Source of the DNA: Thuidium tamariscinum
Taxonomy: Eukaryota > Streptophyta > Bryopsida > Hypnales > Thuidiaceae
DNA: 64,000 nt
Direction: 5' to 3'
NCBI GenBank assembly: GCA_947034885.2
Contig: OX344751.2
Coordinates: forward strand, 10,726,001 to 10,790,000
The notes below the pieces were generated by a model, which saw only the letters and a list, made by a program, of their open reading frames with translations, had not been told where the DNA came from and did not search any database. The position numbers and the translations under genes are program-made. Below are positions 32,390 to 45,391 of this stretch, one piece after another; positions within the stretch are counted from its first letter, which is position 1; each line of letters begins with the position of its first letter.

Positions 32390-32714
32390 AAATTCATCTG
32401 GATACAACCAATGATCAATCTTATTGACAAATCAACATGTCCAAATCTCAACAAATAGATGAAGTTTGCAAGTACATCCAAGGAGAGCATTTGAACTTAC
32501 AAGGGATGGTATTTAAGAATTTAGAAAGAAAAGAATAGGTTCTAGTGAAACCAAGGGTAAAATTAACCACACCTTTAGTTGTACACAATCTCTTGGCAAG
32601 CCTTGCTTCACTTGTAGACAATATCTTTGAATTGTTTGCGTCACTTGTATCACTTGAATTATTCTCCATATTGCTTATCATGCTTGCACCTTTTCTCTTT
32701 CTTGTAGTCATCAA
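32390..32714 (-). pseudogene. Tandem-duplicated TNL 5' end (exon 1 plus start of exon 2)
   Basis: A second exon-1-like frame ends STSEARLAKRLCTTK at a donor GTGTGG (32571-32572), with a possible start MISNMEN at 32681 or earlier. Downstream on the minus strand, the intron end and first bases of the TIR exon (sequence around 32389-32450) repeat those at 31532-31590 almost exactly, but the TIR exon is not continued. It is a partial tandem duplication of the gene's 5' end, about 860 bp apart. Confidence 0.75.
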
Positions 32715-33549
32715 TGTGTGTTTTAATTTTGAAGCAACAAGTGATAGTATTCACAATGAGAATGAGTTCTAAGATACAAGCCCAATATAATTGTTGCGAT
32801 TTGTAAAAAAGTTGACCTTCATGAAATCACTTGATAGAGTTCTTGAGAAATGTATCAATATATCTTCTAAAGATCAAATGGTAGTGACATCTACCACCTT
32901 GGATTTGTAAGTCACAATTCCTTGCAAACTCTTTGCACAACTTACACCACCAATCCCTAAGTGAGTACAAGGTGGTGAAACACCGCCCAAATTCTCAACA
33001 TATGCATATTCCACGAATCATTCCTTATTGATATGTAAACCTGGACACAACAAAAACCAATTTTCTTAATCCACAAAAAATAATAAACTACACAACATAG
33101 CTTGATAAGAAAACAAAGATGTCACAAACATAAATACTTGAACATAGGTAGACAATCATGACATTCATTGGAGGACAATGCAAAAAGTCACACCCTCCCA
33201 ACCAAGCACCCAACTTCTTAAGCAAAACAACTTACAAAACAAGGCAAGGGATGACAAAATGACCACTTTCACTTTGCTCTCCATCTTCAACATTTTCCAA
33301 TCATTCTATGTGTGCCTATAAATGGAATCCTATGCAAGAAACCCTACAGAACCTGGAGCCCAACTTGGGTCCCAAATTCATTTTAGCAATTTTGAGGTCA
33401 TATGAGAATCCTCTTTAATTCATTATTATTTATGTTTGGCCAGCAACGTTCTTCATTGATTCTGGTGAGAAACCATTTGCCTCACCTGAACCCCACTTTC
33501 CACAATGTGATTAATAAAAGTCGCCAGTTCATAAACACACATCCGTTGG

Positions 33550-36370
33550 TAATTTAGAAGTGAAGAATAGAGTCTTCAAAAAACATCCAGGGGTAACATC
33601 CTTATCCCCACCCATGCCATATGTAGCTATTGTGCACCTCAAGGTGTCCCAAGTCCAACTGCATGAACCTGATGGAACAAAATTGACCCAAAAAAACAAA
33701 AAATTCACCAAGCACAGAAGTAAAGCACGAATTTGTCCCTCGGTCCTGCCTTCTAATCCATTGATACTCTACATCGACATCGCAGGACAAAAGACCTCCA
33801 CATACTCGAGTATACATGAATCTGCAGCATAATTACAAGGCTTTGACCTCTCTTGACAAGTCAAAAGATTGACTGCGCAATTCAAAACACACAGAACAAG
33901 ATCTGCAAAATACTCGTATATAAACTTAACTATTACAAAATGAGACAATCAATACAGTAAAATACTGAAGCGCAAAGGTCCTGCTATGCACAGCTGATCC
34001 TTCAAAGCAACATCCAGAAAACGCTTACTCTTGGCTCTTGGGAGGAACGGGGTGTCATAATGATTGGAGTGGCCAGTGCAAAGTCTAATTTTATAGTCGT
34101 CAAACCCTGCACATCAGACTGTTGAATAAACTTCTCAGTTTCAACATTGTCCACCACAACTGTCACAACTTGGGTGGTTTGCAGCATAGCAAGAGCGCCA
34201 AAGTATGATATGACCTGAAGTCAAGTCACAACATGACGGAAATCTATCATGATGGTCGAGCAGACTGGAATCCATTCAGAACAAAGGCATCTTTCCAACA
34301 AGTCTCAAGATCAACATCAATGACTCCTCGAGAAGGAAAGCGAGAATGACTGTAGTTTGACATAAAGCTCCCATCTTGCAGGGATGAGCTGAGGCAAAAG
34401 GAAGTGGAAATAAATGTGATAACAAGAAAGAGATACTGAAAAAATCTACACACACTCAAAGGAAGTAAGAAGTGCACTTCCAGAAACACGCAATATATAA
34501 ACAACTGAAAATACAATGAAGCATAAAATTTCGTTTCCTGTTAAACCCGAACTGAATTGAAGGGATACCAGTCTCGAAATTTGCTTCTCCATCATTGGGA
34601 GTAATTTGTTCATTCAACTGTCTCAATGTCAAACCCTGTTTGAATGAAGACGTAGGGATCGATCTAATGAATAAAGCTGAGAACAGGTGCGGCCAAGCCT
34701 TTACTGGAGGTTCAATCACGGATTTGAAACAGTGCTCACATGATCTAAGCCATTTCGACTATGATCAACCAAGAAAGTCCCCGAACTGAGCCCATCCAAA
34801 AGCATCACCGTACATGGAAACAAGAACATTCATGAATCTATCGATCACTTCGCCCATTCTAGCGGCGTAAGAGTTGTCAGCCACTGGATGTTCTGCACAT
34901 CATTCCCTCTAGATCTGCATGCGTGTATATACACACCGTAAACCGATTTCTTAATTCAAAGGCAATAGATCCGAAACGGACTGCAAAGCTGGTTAAGAGA
35001 AAACGAGTCATAGGCATTTCAACAAAATTTGTTCAATAAAATCGTATGCCGCACAAAGTCCCCCCCCCCAAAAAAATCAAGCGTCCAACTTGACAAACAA
35101 AATGACCGGCACAATATGGCAAGGGAGGGCGAGCTGAACCAGTATTACCAGAAAACGAATCTTTGAACGTGTCACTATAGTTTCAAAACAGACTCTTCCA
35201 AAATGTAATTAAGGAAACATGGTCTAAGCAAATCAGAAACGCAATTCAAAAATGATAAATTAACAAAAGATTCCGTTTGTCGGATCACCAAAAGCATAAC
35301 CGTACCTGGAAACAAGAACATTCACGAATCCATCGATCATTTCACCAGGACTAGCGGCGCAAGACTTGTCAGCTACCGGATGTTCCACACATCATTTCCT
35401 CTAGATCTGCACGTCAAGAAATACACACCAGAAATCATAATTCAAAGACTATTTCAATGGACTGCGTAGCAGATAAGAGAACATGAATCACATGGAGTTT
35501 GATAGCAAATCTGTTCAATACCATCACATGCTGTTGGATGCTGTACAAAGTCACACCTCCCAATTAAGCGTGCAACTTGACAAGAAAAATGACTAGCACA
35601 ACAAAGCAAGGGATGACGAGATGAACCAGGGTTACCAGATAACGAATCCTTGTATGTGTCACTACAGTTTCTAAGCAGACTCTTCCTTGAGGAAACATGG
35701 TCTAAGCAAATCAGAAACGCAATTCAAAAATGAAAAATCAACAAAAGATTCCGTTTGTCGGTAATCCTGCCGCTAATAGATTCGTTAAGAGGCTCACAAC
35801 CTCATCATATACATGGGCATCAAAATGGGAAAAATGTACAACAATACTCTGCTTAGGGTTGAGAATCCGCACCAGTGACAACAGGAAGGAGCAGACACAC
35901 AACGCCGACTCCAGATAGAACAGCACTAGTTCAAACCCTACGCATCGAACAGGGAACATCTAACATATCCGAAAATCCGGCGCAATAAAGTGAGAGCAAG
36001 CATTAATGACCGCGACCTTCAAATCCCAGTAAGAGACGCACGATCTCTGGAAGTTACGCACGATCTCTGGAAAGCGACACGCTCATACCGACGAAAAGGT
36101 AGGTCAAAAGCCTGAGTGCAGTACAAACCCTCCCGCACAGAACTGAGCTCAAAGCTGCATACAAAAAGAATCTTAACTGCACAAAACCTTTAAGCGACAA
36201 GCGAAGCACGAGAAAATCGTGACATGAAATGGCGAAGAACAGAACGAGAGTGGCACAAACGGAGTACTTGTTGCAGACAGAGGCGAGTGACGGTCTCCAG
36301 TGACCGTGTTCAGTGACCGGTTACCACGAATTTCCGAGCGCCCAAGACCGGGTTCACGTCGGTGGATTTA
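33550..36370 (-). other. Unidentified conserved module, copy A
   Basis: About 2.8 kb that recurs inverted at 41500-43900 and in the same orientation at 62160-63890. Conserved islands when read on the minus strand include NPKQSIVVHFSHFDAHVYDE, DRFMNVLVSMYGDAFGWAQF, FGFNRKRN and VVDNVETEKFIQQSDVQGL, separated by diverged DNA with splice-like borders. This pattern suggests exons of a gene, or a gene-derived repeat, but I do not recognise the family and no single frame is long. A local 19-bp duplication ('cacgatctctggaa') occurs at 36049-36075. Confidence 0.55.
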
Positions 36371-37930
36371 AGACTGACCTTAACACGAAGGTATTCTTCA
36401 AAATGAACGAAGGCTGAAGTTAAGATCTGCACACGAAAGAAGGGAATCGTTAGTGATAGAATACATTTCATGCGTTAAGGAAATTTGGTTGTTCAACTGA
36501 TGAGTAAAAGGATGGAGCCCTAATCATCAAAGTTTGGTTCTCATGATCAATTTAGTCCAAAAAGACACGGCGAAGCAATCGTTGTTGTTCTTCTTGAGGG
36601 TGCTTCACCAAGACTTTCCGCATGTCTGCCACAACGAGCTGCAGAAGAAACATACCATTGCCAATTATTACCAGATACTCGAATCGAGACTTGAATAACG
36701 CTTGCCCTCGTCATTCGTAATAGACCGAGAAATGAAATCACTAGTTTAATAACTGTGTGAATGACAAGAAGAAGAATCTCAACTTACATTCATTTTGTTG
36801 ACTTCAAGATGACTGATTCCCAAATGCGTCTTCATACGTCAGTGAGTCTTTTTGATTCAGATTACAAACTACACTCACAATGAACTTGTGATTAGGGATG
36901 TGAACAGCTTCACGATCATCCCCTCAAATGACAGTCGGAGCCCACCACCCAACGTGCTGCACACTTATTTCAGAATTCAATGTTACGTAAACTGGATGAC
37001 TTAATGTCGGAGCCAAATCTGCAAGAAGTATATATTTTTAGAATCTTCACAATTCATTCATTGCGTTTATTCATGCTCTGTTCGTAAGCTGTAAATGCAC
37101 ATAAAAAGATTGCAAATTGGTGATGAATTTTATAACTTTTCAATACATTACGGACCAAGGAATCATACTTCCCTGCTACATCCTAGCTGATCCGAAATGA
37201 ATGTAATGCCATACTTCTACATGCATATACCCCCCCTCCCACAATACATATATGAAACGCAAATTGTGTGACACTCAGGGTATGCAATGCAGTCTAACAG
37301 TTGCACGTTCACGTCTTCTCAAATGCACACCCCACGGGTTCAGTCCACCAACAACCAACATGCTCAGGACTCTGCTTACCAAAGCATGTTAATTTCTCCA
37401 AAATCCAATCCCCCAATCCTCATTACACATAAACATCGAAGAATCTAAAAACCATCCCCGTTGTCAACTGCATATCCGAAATGAATGTCCCAAGTTACAA
37501 AATTCATCCCAAACAAAGAAATGAAATGGAATCTCAGGGTATACAATGCAAAACAGTTGCTCGTTGACATTCCCTCCAATGCACACACACCACATGGTTG
37601 CAGTCCACCAACTCACAACCAATTCAACATGTTCCTCCTCTTCATTACCAAAGCGCGTTTGTCTAAAACGCAATCTCCCAATTCTCTGAACACATGAACA
37701 TAGAAAAATCTCAAAACGATGTATTCCTGCATGTACTTGCTAACATAACAGGACTTCGGTCCCTGCATGTACCGATCCGAAATGAATGTCCTACTCTATA
37801 GAATTAAAATTGATCCCCCCAATCATATTATTTCCACCCAAACAAAAGCAATGCAATGCAAAGCAACCTTCTGTGTGGGTTGAATTGAATAAGCAGAGGG
37901 TGTGATCTAGTTGGAAGGGGGCTCGGCTGG
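36371..37930. repeat. Spacer start: triplicated 3' flank of thaumatin-like gene
   Basis: No gene. Three copies of a unit of about 290 bp are marked by 'atccgaaatgaatgt' at about 37189, 37473 and 37769, each followed or preceded by matching text (cagggtatgcaatgca / cagggtatacaatgca; cagtccaccaac). The last copy runs into the 3' end of the thaumatin-like exon, so the 3' flank of that gene was tandemly copied. Confidence 0.65.
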
Positions 37931-39385
37931 CTAAGCGACCCCAGCAGGACAGAAGGTGATGGCGCAGTTCTGCGATTTGCACGTGAAGGTGCTGGTGGCG
38001 TCGTCGTAAGCGTAGCTGTAGGCTGTGGGGCGGGCGGCCTTGAAGGGGAGCGAGTATTGAGTGGGGGGACACGTGGTGGGCGCTCCATATGCACCTGTGC
38101 AGCAGAATTGCGGGGCTCCGAAGGCTGCACAGGCGCTTCTGCATTCGATCACTACACCAGCTGCTAAAAGCTGCACCATCACACACAATTTTATCATTCA
38201 ATAATGAAGAATAGTTAACCCCGGAACGCCACGGAGGGCTAAAAGAAATAATCTAGATTCGAATTGGGTGAAAATGGTCTCATCAGATCCATCGCTACAC
38301 CAACTGCTAAAAGCTGTATTGGCAAGCAGACACACAATTTGATCAATCATTAAACCCACAAGCACGCTAAACCGCACCCTCATTGCCATCGCCAATGCAA
38401 TCATGTGCACACAGTTGGAACCACATCTACATTCATTTCTTAGATCACGACGTACTGGAGAAATTCGATTCAAACTTGTCAAGCAATCCTGCCACCGTAC
38501 CACTCTAATCAAGTCCCCACGTTCATTGAACCCACAACCTTACTAGGCCACAATATGCTTGCCATCGCCAATGCAATCATGTGCACACAACCGGACTTCT
38601 TCGATTTATTTCCAATAAAATGTTACAACACTTGATAGCAGTACCGTAGACTCTACAGAAAGACTCCTAGGAACTCCGAATGATAATGCAAATTAAGGCA
38701 AATATGTTGTCTGTAACGGCTTGTGCAGGTTTCTCGAAACTACACTATTGCTCAGATCGGAACCCCATCTACATTAATTTCTCAGATCACGGCATGAGAA
38801 TTCAATTCGAACTCGTCAAAAAATCCTGGTACACCATCATACAAAATTCCTTACATTCATTGAAACACTTAACAATGCCAAACAACCACAGTCTGCTTAC
38901 CATCACCAAGCAGGGTGCACACGACTGGAACCACATCTTCGTTAATTCCACAAATCACGGCACCAGAATTCAATTGTGACTTGTCAAGCAATCCTGACAC
39001 CAGATCACACAAGTCTCGACATTCATTGAAACCGACATCAATGCTTGGCCAACTCTAGCTCCATTTCAAGAAAAGGATTGACCTTATTGAATCTATCAGC
39101 AGCCTCAGAATAGAAACACTTGAATTCAATAGTGTTTTTGAAGAGATCAAGGTCTGAGACTGTAGAAGTAGAATCTCGAAAGGAAGTGCTTCAATCTTTA
39201 GTTCTTTACCTGTGCGCCCCCAGAAACGGCCGCCCCAAGCAGCTGGAGCCGTGACGGCATGTTGCGCACCGGCAAGCAACTGGAAGCCTCCTTCAGCCAT
39301 GAAAGGGCAGCCCTCCATTAGGCTGCATGCCCACCCACATCGTGAATTTGCACGAGTTCACAAACGTGAATGTCGCCGCCTCAAC
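37931..39385 (-). pseudogene. Thaumatin-like protein (PR5) gene relic
   Basis: Two exons of an apoplastic defence protein are present. The N-terminal exon (about 39210-39385) reads AATFTFVNSCKFTMWVGMQPN, then a frameshift between 39295 and 39320, then GGFQLLAGAQHAVTAPAAWG and GRFWGRTG at donor GTAAAG. The C-terminal exon (37931 to about 38160) reads [35 protein letters not shown] and [15 protein letters not shown] to a stop. The middle exon, which should carry the acidic-cleft residues and most cysteines, is not found between them; instead there are tandem copies of a roughly 185-bp non-coding unit (38.4-39.05 kb) and a copy of the exon's 5' border near 38284-38345. The conserved Cys of the 'ACP' segment is Arg (codon 38030-38032). 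No signal peptide is visible. It is not functional. Confidence 0.88.
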
Positions 39386-41499
39386 CTTTGCAAATGATAC
39401 TCCCGATTCATTCACTAAAATATTTTTACTCAAGTAACTTCGTTTACATCATCCTACATCCACCTAAGTTATTCACACTCGTGTGCTTCAACGACAAGCT
39501 ATCTCAGAGTTCCCACTAAATAGACAAAAGAGTTGGTATCCCCATGAAGACCCAACCTTCATCTCCTGGGCTTGTCGTCGCAGCACAATTCTCACACCAC
39601 GCTTCTGTCCTCGCTTCGCTGTTTGCATTGGAAAAACGACAACAGTAACAGAAACAAGAAAAACTCTGTCGAGCCTGACCTCGTCGCGGAAGCCGGTAAG
39701 CCCAACGCCATGGATTTCTGGGAGTTCACTTACTTTTTCACTCAGTCTTTTGGATCTTGATAGTGGTGAGGCGATCAGTAAGTGCAGGATCGGGCGATCG
39801 GAATTGATCGCTTGTGCACTTTGTGAGTGAGATTAGGAATTTAGGGTTTAGGGTTCATGTGCACGGGAGTGCATTGAAATTTTTAGCTTGTTTTGCACTT
39901 GAATGCTAGTTGGGTGTTTATGGTTGAGAGGAATTGCTTGTCTTCTGAAATTCTGTGGATCAATTATTCATTTGAGTGCTGAGGAGCGAGGTGTGAAATT
40001 CTGAAGGGTGGAAGAGAGAAACTGTTGGTTGAAAAGCTTACGAAAGCGTCCTGATTTTGGGGGGTTAGATTGCCGGGTTGAATTGTGGATTGAAGAGCAT
40101 CCACCTGATTATCAACATTTGAAGATAAAATTGGTTCTCTAGAATTAACGAGACCTGAGATAATTAACGAGACCTCCAAAGCAGAAGATAGCCTGGTAGG
40201 CGGTGTATGAAACCCAGTAGCATTCTGCTAGGGCTTACTCTTAGGCTTTCTGTTTGCACATTTGTGGTAATTTGAAATTATGGAGGCAGAGGAGCTGCGA
40301 ATACTATTATTAGTCAGGCGCCTGGAAGTGCTGGAGGCAGTTGATTTTCAAGCAGGTGCGTTGACAACGGGACAAATTGCTCTGAAGCTGCGGAAGGAGC
40401 TTCAGTTGTCAGTCATTGGATGTGTTGTGGCTGCTGCTAGCTCCAGTTTGAAGTTGGAGTAGAGCTGGTACGAGGCTGGAAATCAATCCAGCTTACAGGC
40501 CTTTGACGTGCAGGAGTTTGAGTCTAGATGGTTCCTAAATGATTTCTTTGAATTCCTAAATACACGGAAGCAGCAACTTTTGGCCATTTAGGCTGTTGCG
40601 TGTCAATCACCTTCAAGATCAATATTGCAATAAACCTTTGAATTCTGTGGTTATCGCATTCATTCAATCTTAGACTTACTGTTGAGTATTGATGTAAGTA
40701 TCAGTCTTGTGCCTCCAACTGGTAATTAACTTGTAAAGTCTTGGATGTGCAGACCTACCTAGTAAGTGCAGAGAAGTAGCTCTGTACTTTAAGACCCAAG
40801 GCACTCCGATAATGATAGGTAGCCTCACATTGTACATCTCTATGTTGCATAAGTTTATAACCCCAAAAGACCAAGGCTTCATGGATTAAAAATTGATAAT
40901 GTGCAAGAATGTATACTTAAGATGTTGCGAAAATTCACATCACCAGAATCAGCGCAGATCATTGCTTGTTTCTGGGTTGGTTATGAAAGGATTATAACTT
41001 GTAATCCTTCTCATTTAAAGCCCTTGGATCTATATGTAATCTAGAGCTCTGTGATTCTGCAAAAATATCGCAACACACAGCAGTTGCAAGGTCCATTGGG
41101 AAGTTCAGTCCCTGGAAATGCTCAAGTCTGTTTTGAAGAGAGAATGGAGATTGATCGTAACTCCAAAATGACTGGAGGGGCGAACATTTCTGAACGTACT
41201 TGGGCTTCCCCAATCCTGCATGCACCAGAATTACTGCACAGAAATATGACGGTGTTGCTAAAATCAACTCCTGCAAATTCTTGTCTAAACTCATCATCTT
41301 CTGAATAAGAAAGTTGGGTTGATAGTAGTATTCGGTAAGCAACCTTACAACAACCTTATAATCAGCACTTAAGTTTGAAGATTTACAGGTAGTAGAGTTA
41401 ATTCTCAATTTACAGCTTGAGAACAGTGCATTTGCAAGCGTAATAAAAAGATTCGCAATCAGAAACGCCATGAGAAAAAAGTGAAACGTCCACGAGTCA
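39386..41499. other. Spacer between thaumatin relic and right arm
   Basis: No convincing gene. A 60-codon frame at 40280-40462 (MEAEELRILLLVRRLEVLEAV) has no recognisable domain and may be chance. A short TTTAGGG pair lies at 39838-39852. Confidence 0.45.
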
Positions 41500-43900
41500 A
41501 GAGCTCGTGGGCATCGCGGTCTTGGGAGCACGGAAATTCGTGGTGACCGGTGACTGCTCACGGTCACCAGAGATTGTCACTCGACTCATAGGGGGCTCTA
41601 TGTGCAAGATTCTTTCTTTCTCGGGCGCACCAGTTCTGCGCCACTTCCTCGTGTTATGGAAGTTCCTCGTGCTTTGAATTTGCTTGTCGCTTAGAGTTTT
41701 TGTCCAGTTGGGATTCTTTTCACATGCAGCTTTGAGCTTAGTTCTGTGCGGGAGGATTTGTGCTGCACTGAGGCTTTAGCGTACCTTTTCGTGAGTATGA
41801 GCGTGTCGGGTTCCAGAGACCGTGCGTTTCTTACTGGGATTTGAAGGTCGCGCTCATTAGTGCTTGCTCTTACTTTATTTGTGCTTGCTCTTACATTATT
41901 GCCACGGATTTTCGGATATGTTGGATGCTCCCTGTTCGACGGGTAGGGTTTGAACTCGTGCAGTTCTATCTGGAGTCGACGTTGTGTGTCTGCTCCTTAC
42001 TGTTGTTACTGGTGAGGATTCTTAACCCTAATTAGAGGATTATTGTGCATTTGTGCCATTTTGATGTCCACAGATATGATCAGGTTGTGAGCCTCTTAAC
42101 GAATGCTGTAGCGCCAGGATTACCGACAAACGGAATCTTTTGTTGACTTTTCAATTTTGAATTCCGTTCCTGATCTGCTTGCTCTGTGTGTTTCTTGCAT
42201 AAAATTCTTGGAAGAGTTTGTTTAGAGTCTGTATTTACGCATATAAAGATTCGTTTCTTGGTAACCCTGGTTCAGTTCGTCATCCCTTGCCATGTATGCT
42301 AGTCATTTTGCTATCAAGTTGGTCGCCTGATTGGGAGGTGAAACTTTGTGCGGCTCAAGATTTTATTGAACAAATTTGCTGAAATGCCTATGACTCGTTT
42401 TCTCTTATCTAGCTTTGCAGTCCGTTTCGTGTCTATTGCCTCTGAATTAAGAAATAAGCTTACGGTTTGTATATACAGGCATGCACATCCAGAGGGAATG
42501 ATGTGTGGAACATCAGTAGCTGACAAGTCTTGCGCCGCTAGTATTGGCGAAACGATCGATGGATCATGAATGTTCTTGTTTCCAGGTACGGTGATGCTTG
42601 TGGTTGGGCTCAGTTCGGGGAATTTCTTCGTGTCCAAATGATCAGTGTTGAAATGGCTTAGATCATGTGAGCAATGTTGCTAGTCCGTGATTGAACCTTC
42701 AGTAAAGGCTTGCCATCAGCATTATTCATTAGATCGATCCCTACCTTTTCGTTGAAACAGGGTTTGACGTTGAGACAATTGAATAATTAAATGACTCCCA
42801 ATGATGGAGAAGTCAATTTTGAGGCTGGTATCGCTTCAGTTCAGTTCAGGTACGAATCTTACGTTTCATTCCAGTTTCAGTTGCTTGTTTGTTGCATGTG
42901 TATGGAAGTGCACTTCCTTTCTTTTTTCGATTGTGTGTAGATTTTCTCAGTATATCTTTCCTGTTATTACATATATTTCCACTTACTTTTGCCTCAGTTG
43001 CTCCCATCGCAGGAGTTTTATGCCCAACTAAAGCATCCGTGCATGGGAGTTTCATGTCGAACTACGGTCAGTCTCTCTTTCCTTCTTAAAGAGTCATTAA
43101 TGTTGACCTTGAGACTTGTTGGGAAGATGCTTTGTTCTGAATGGATTCCAGTCTGCTCAACCTTTATGATAAATTTTACTCATGTTGTGATTCGACTTGC
43201 AGATCGCATCATCCTTCGTCGCTCTTGCTACCCCGCAAACCACCCAAGTTCAGACAGTTGTGGACAATGTTGGGGGAACTGAGAAGCTTATTCAACAGTC
43301 TGATGTGGAGGGTTTGACGGCTGTAAAATGAGAGTCATCACTAGTCACTCCAATCATTATGAAGCCCCGGTCGTCCAAGAGCCAAGAGTAAGCGTTTTCT
43401 GGATGTTGCTTTGAAGGATCAAATCTGGATATCGGTGCTTCAGTATTTAACTGGATTGATCGTCTCATTTTGTGATTGTTAAGTTTATATATCATGTAGA
43501 TTGATTGTGTTGATTGTCTGTTATGTTTGTTGTGCTGTGTGAGTTTTGAATCGTACAGTCGCTCTTGACTTGTCAAGAAAGGTCAGATTTTTTCTATTGT
43601 GCTGCAGATTCATGTATTCTCGAGCATGTGGAGGTCTTTTGTCCTGCGATTTCAATGTAGAGTATAAATCGGTTAGAAGGCAGAACCGAGGGACAAATGT
43701 GAACTTACATTTGTGCTTAGTGCATTTTTTTTTGGGGGGGGGGGGGGGGGGTTGGGTCAATTTTTGTGCCATCAGGTTCCTGTTGTTGGACTTGGGACAC
43801 CTTGAGGTGCACAATAGCTTCGTATGGCCTGGTGGGAATAAGGATGATGCATCTGCAATACCCCTGAATGTTCCTTGAAGACTGTTCTTGAGTTCTAGGA
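41500..43900 (+). other. Unidentified conserved module, copy B
   Basis: The same islands as copy A in plus orientation: HFDVHRYDQVVSLLTN near 42059-42106, SVADKSCAASIGE near 42508-42546, a YGDACGWAQFGEF-like stretch near 42584-42622, and QTVVDNVGGTEKLIQQSDVEGL near 43253-43318. A run of 18 G (43734-43751) interrupts the counterpart of 33.7 kb and may be a length-unstable or error-prone site. No family recognised. Confidence 0.55.
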
Positions 43901-44128
43901 TGTGTTCACGAACTGGCGAATTTGATCGATCACATTGTCGAAAGAGGGGTTCAGATGGGGTCAAATTATTTACGAGCAGAATCAATGAAGAACATTGCTC
44001 AAGCTGGTCAGAAATAAACAAAAATGGACCAAATTTGGTTTTCATATGACCTCAAAATTGCTTAAATTAATTTGAGACCCTAGTTGGGCTTCTTTATTCT
44101 CTCAGGTTTCACTCATAGGTACACTTAT

Positions 44129-44541
44129 AAGGTAGTCGGCTCTAAAATGGAGCGGGCATTAAGAATGGATCCTATAGAAGGCTGTAAAATGGATAACAAG
44201 TGGTTCTTAAATGGACCTCCACATTCATTGAATGAATCAAGGAAAGATGTATTGGGAATGATGAGAGCCAATCATGCTCTTTGTTTTTCCATCTTTCTTT
44301 AAAAATTGCAAGTGAACCGTTCATGAAAGACCTAGAGACATGAAATAGGGACCTACAATACATCCCCTTTAAAAATTCATAACTAATTTCAAAATGCTTC
44401 AAAAATTATGAAACCACTTGTAGTAGATTCATCATCAATTTCTCTTTTTGTGAAAAATGGGCTAAACATATTTCCATTTAAGTAAATACATGGAAAAAGT
44501 AGACCAGCCCTTAGATGGTCCATTACAGAGTTGACTACCTT
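44129..44541. mobile_element. MITE with AAGGTAGTC termini in right arm
   Basis: Left AAGGTAGTCGGCTCTAAAAT and right ATTACAGAGTTGACTACCTT are imperfect inverted partners. The matching site in the left arm (about 33.29-33.32 kb) has no such insert, so this is an insertion after the duplication. No coding capacity. Confidence 0.7.
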
Positions 44542-45391
44542 AGAGATTGAAGAATGAAATGAAATGGTTCATCTTGCTATTTCCTTGCCTTGTTTTGCAA
44601 GTTGTTTTGTTTATGAAGTTGGTTGCTTGATTGGGATAGTGTGGCTTTTTGCAATTAATGTTAAAATTGAACAATTCTATTCAAATTCTTATGCTTTTAA
44701 CAAGTTTGAATTTTCTTATCAATCTATGTAGTCTAGTTTATTATTTTTTGTAGATTAAGAAATTGGTTTCTATTGTATCAAGGTATGCATATCGATAAGG
44801 AATTATGTGGCACATTAATTTGTTGACAACACTTATGAGGCATCATTACTTGATACTCACATGATTATCACTATTGTAAACTATGCAAAGTGTTAGTGAT
44901 GAGCTTTGACTTTTGAGTTCAAGGTGGTAGAGGTTATTGCCATTAGATTTGTAGAGGATTTGTCCATGTATTTTTCAAGAGCTCTTTGTGAAGTTATTTG
45001 AGGAAGGATTTTATGAAGTCTTGGGAATATTTTTGGAGTGATCTACAAATGTATTAGATTGACAAAGGTTTGCAAATCTTTGTTGCAATATACAACAATT
45101 GTAATGTGTGTCTATCTTGGAACTTTAGATTCACATCATGAAGGCTACTACTTGCTAAGAAGAAACGAGTTGGCTTTATTTGTGAATATTTATGCCATGC
45201 ACAATTCTTTATCAATTATTTTATCTATTGTATTGGCATAAATTCATTTAGAATCTAGCTTTCAAAGGCTAAAAGAAGAATGACTTGTGTGGGTTGGAAG
45301 ATTTTCAAACTACTGAACTTTATCATAATGGTAGACTTGTCTTTTGTTTCTTGTAATCATTGGTGTGTATTCCAATTCTGTAGTGGAAAGC
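44542..45391. other. 5' flank of right TNL
   Basis: No gene. It matches the inverted DNA at 31.8-33.25 kb (for example 'acaaaggtttgcaaatctttgttgcaat' against 32.05-32.09 kb). Probably holds the promoter of the TNL; no clear TATA box chosen. Confidence 0.45.

Larger units (their letters stand above)
30361..36370. repeat. Left arm of large inverted duplication
   Basis: Read on the minus strand, this segment runs parallel to 41500-48800 on the plus strand: the unidentified module first, then TNL 5' flank, exon 1, TIR exon and NB-ARC exon. The arm continues across the hAT insertion into 4.3-7.8 kb. Inner boundaries are near 36370 and 41500, where both arms carry the 'ggtcaccacgaatttccg' type of sequence. 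Confidence 0.88.

Noticed and set aside
39055..39318. An 87-codon frame starting MEGCPFMAEGG as an independent gene
   Set aside because: Its first part is the shifted frame of the thaumatin-like exon and the rest is intron sequence beyond the GTAAAG donor.
40280..40462. A 60-codon frame starting MEAEELRILL as a small gene
   Set aside because: No domain, no homologous copy in the window, and length within chance expectation.
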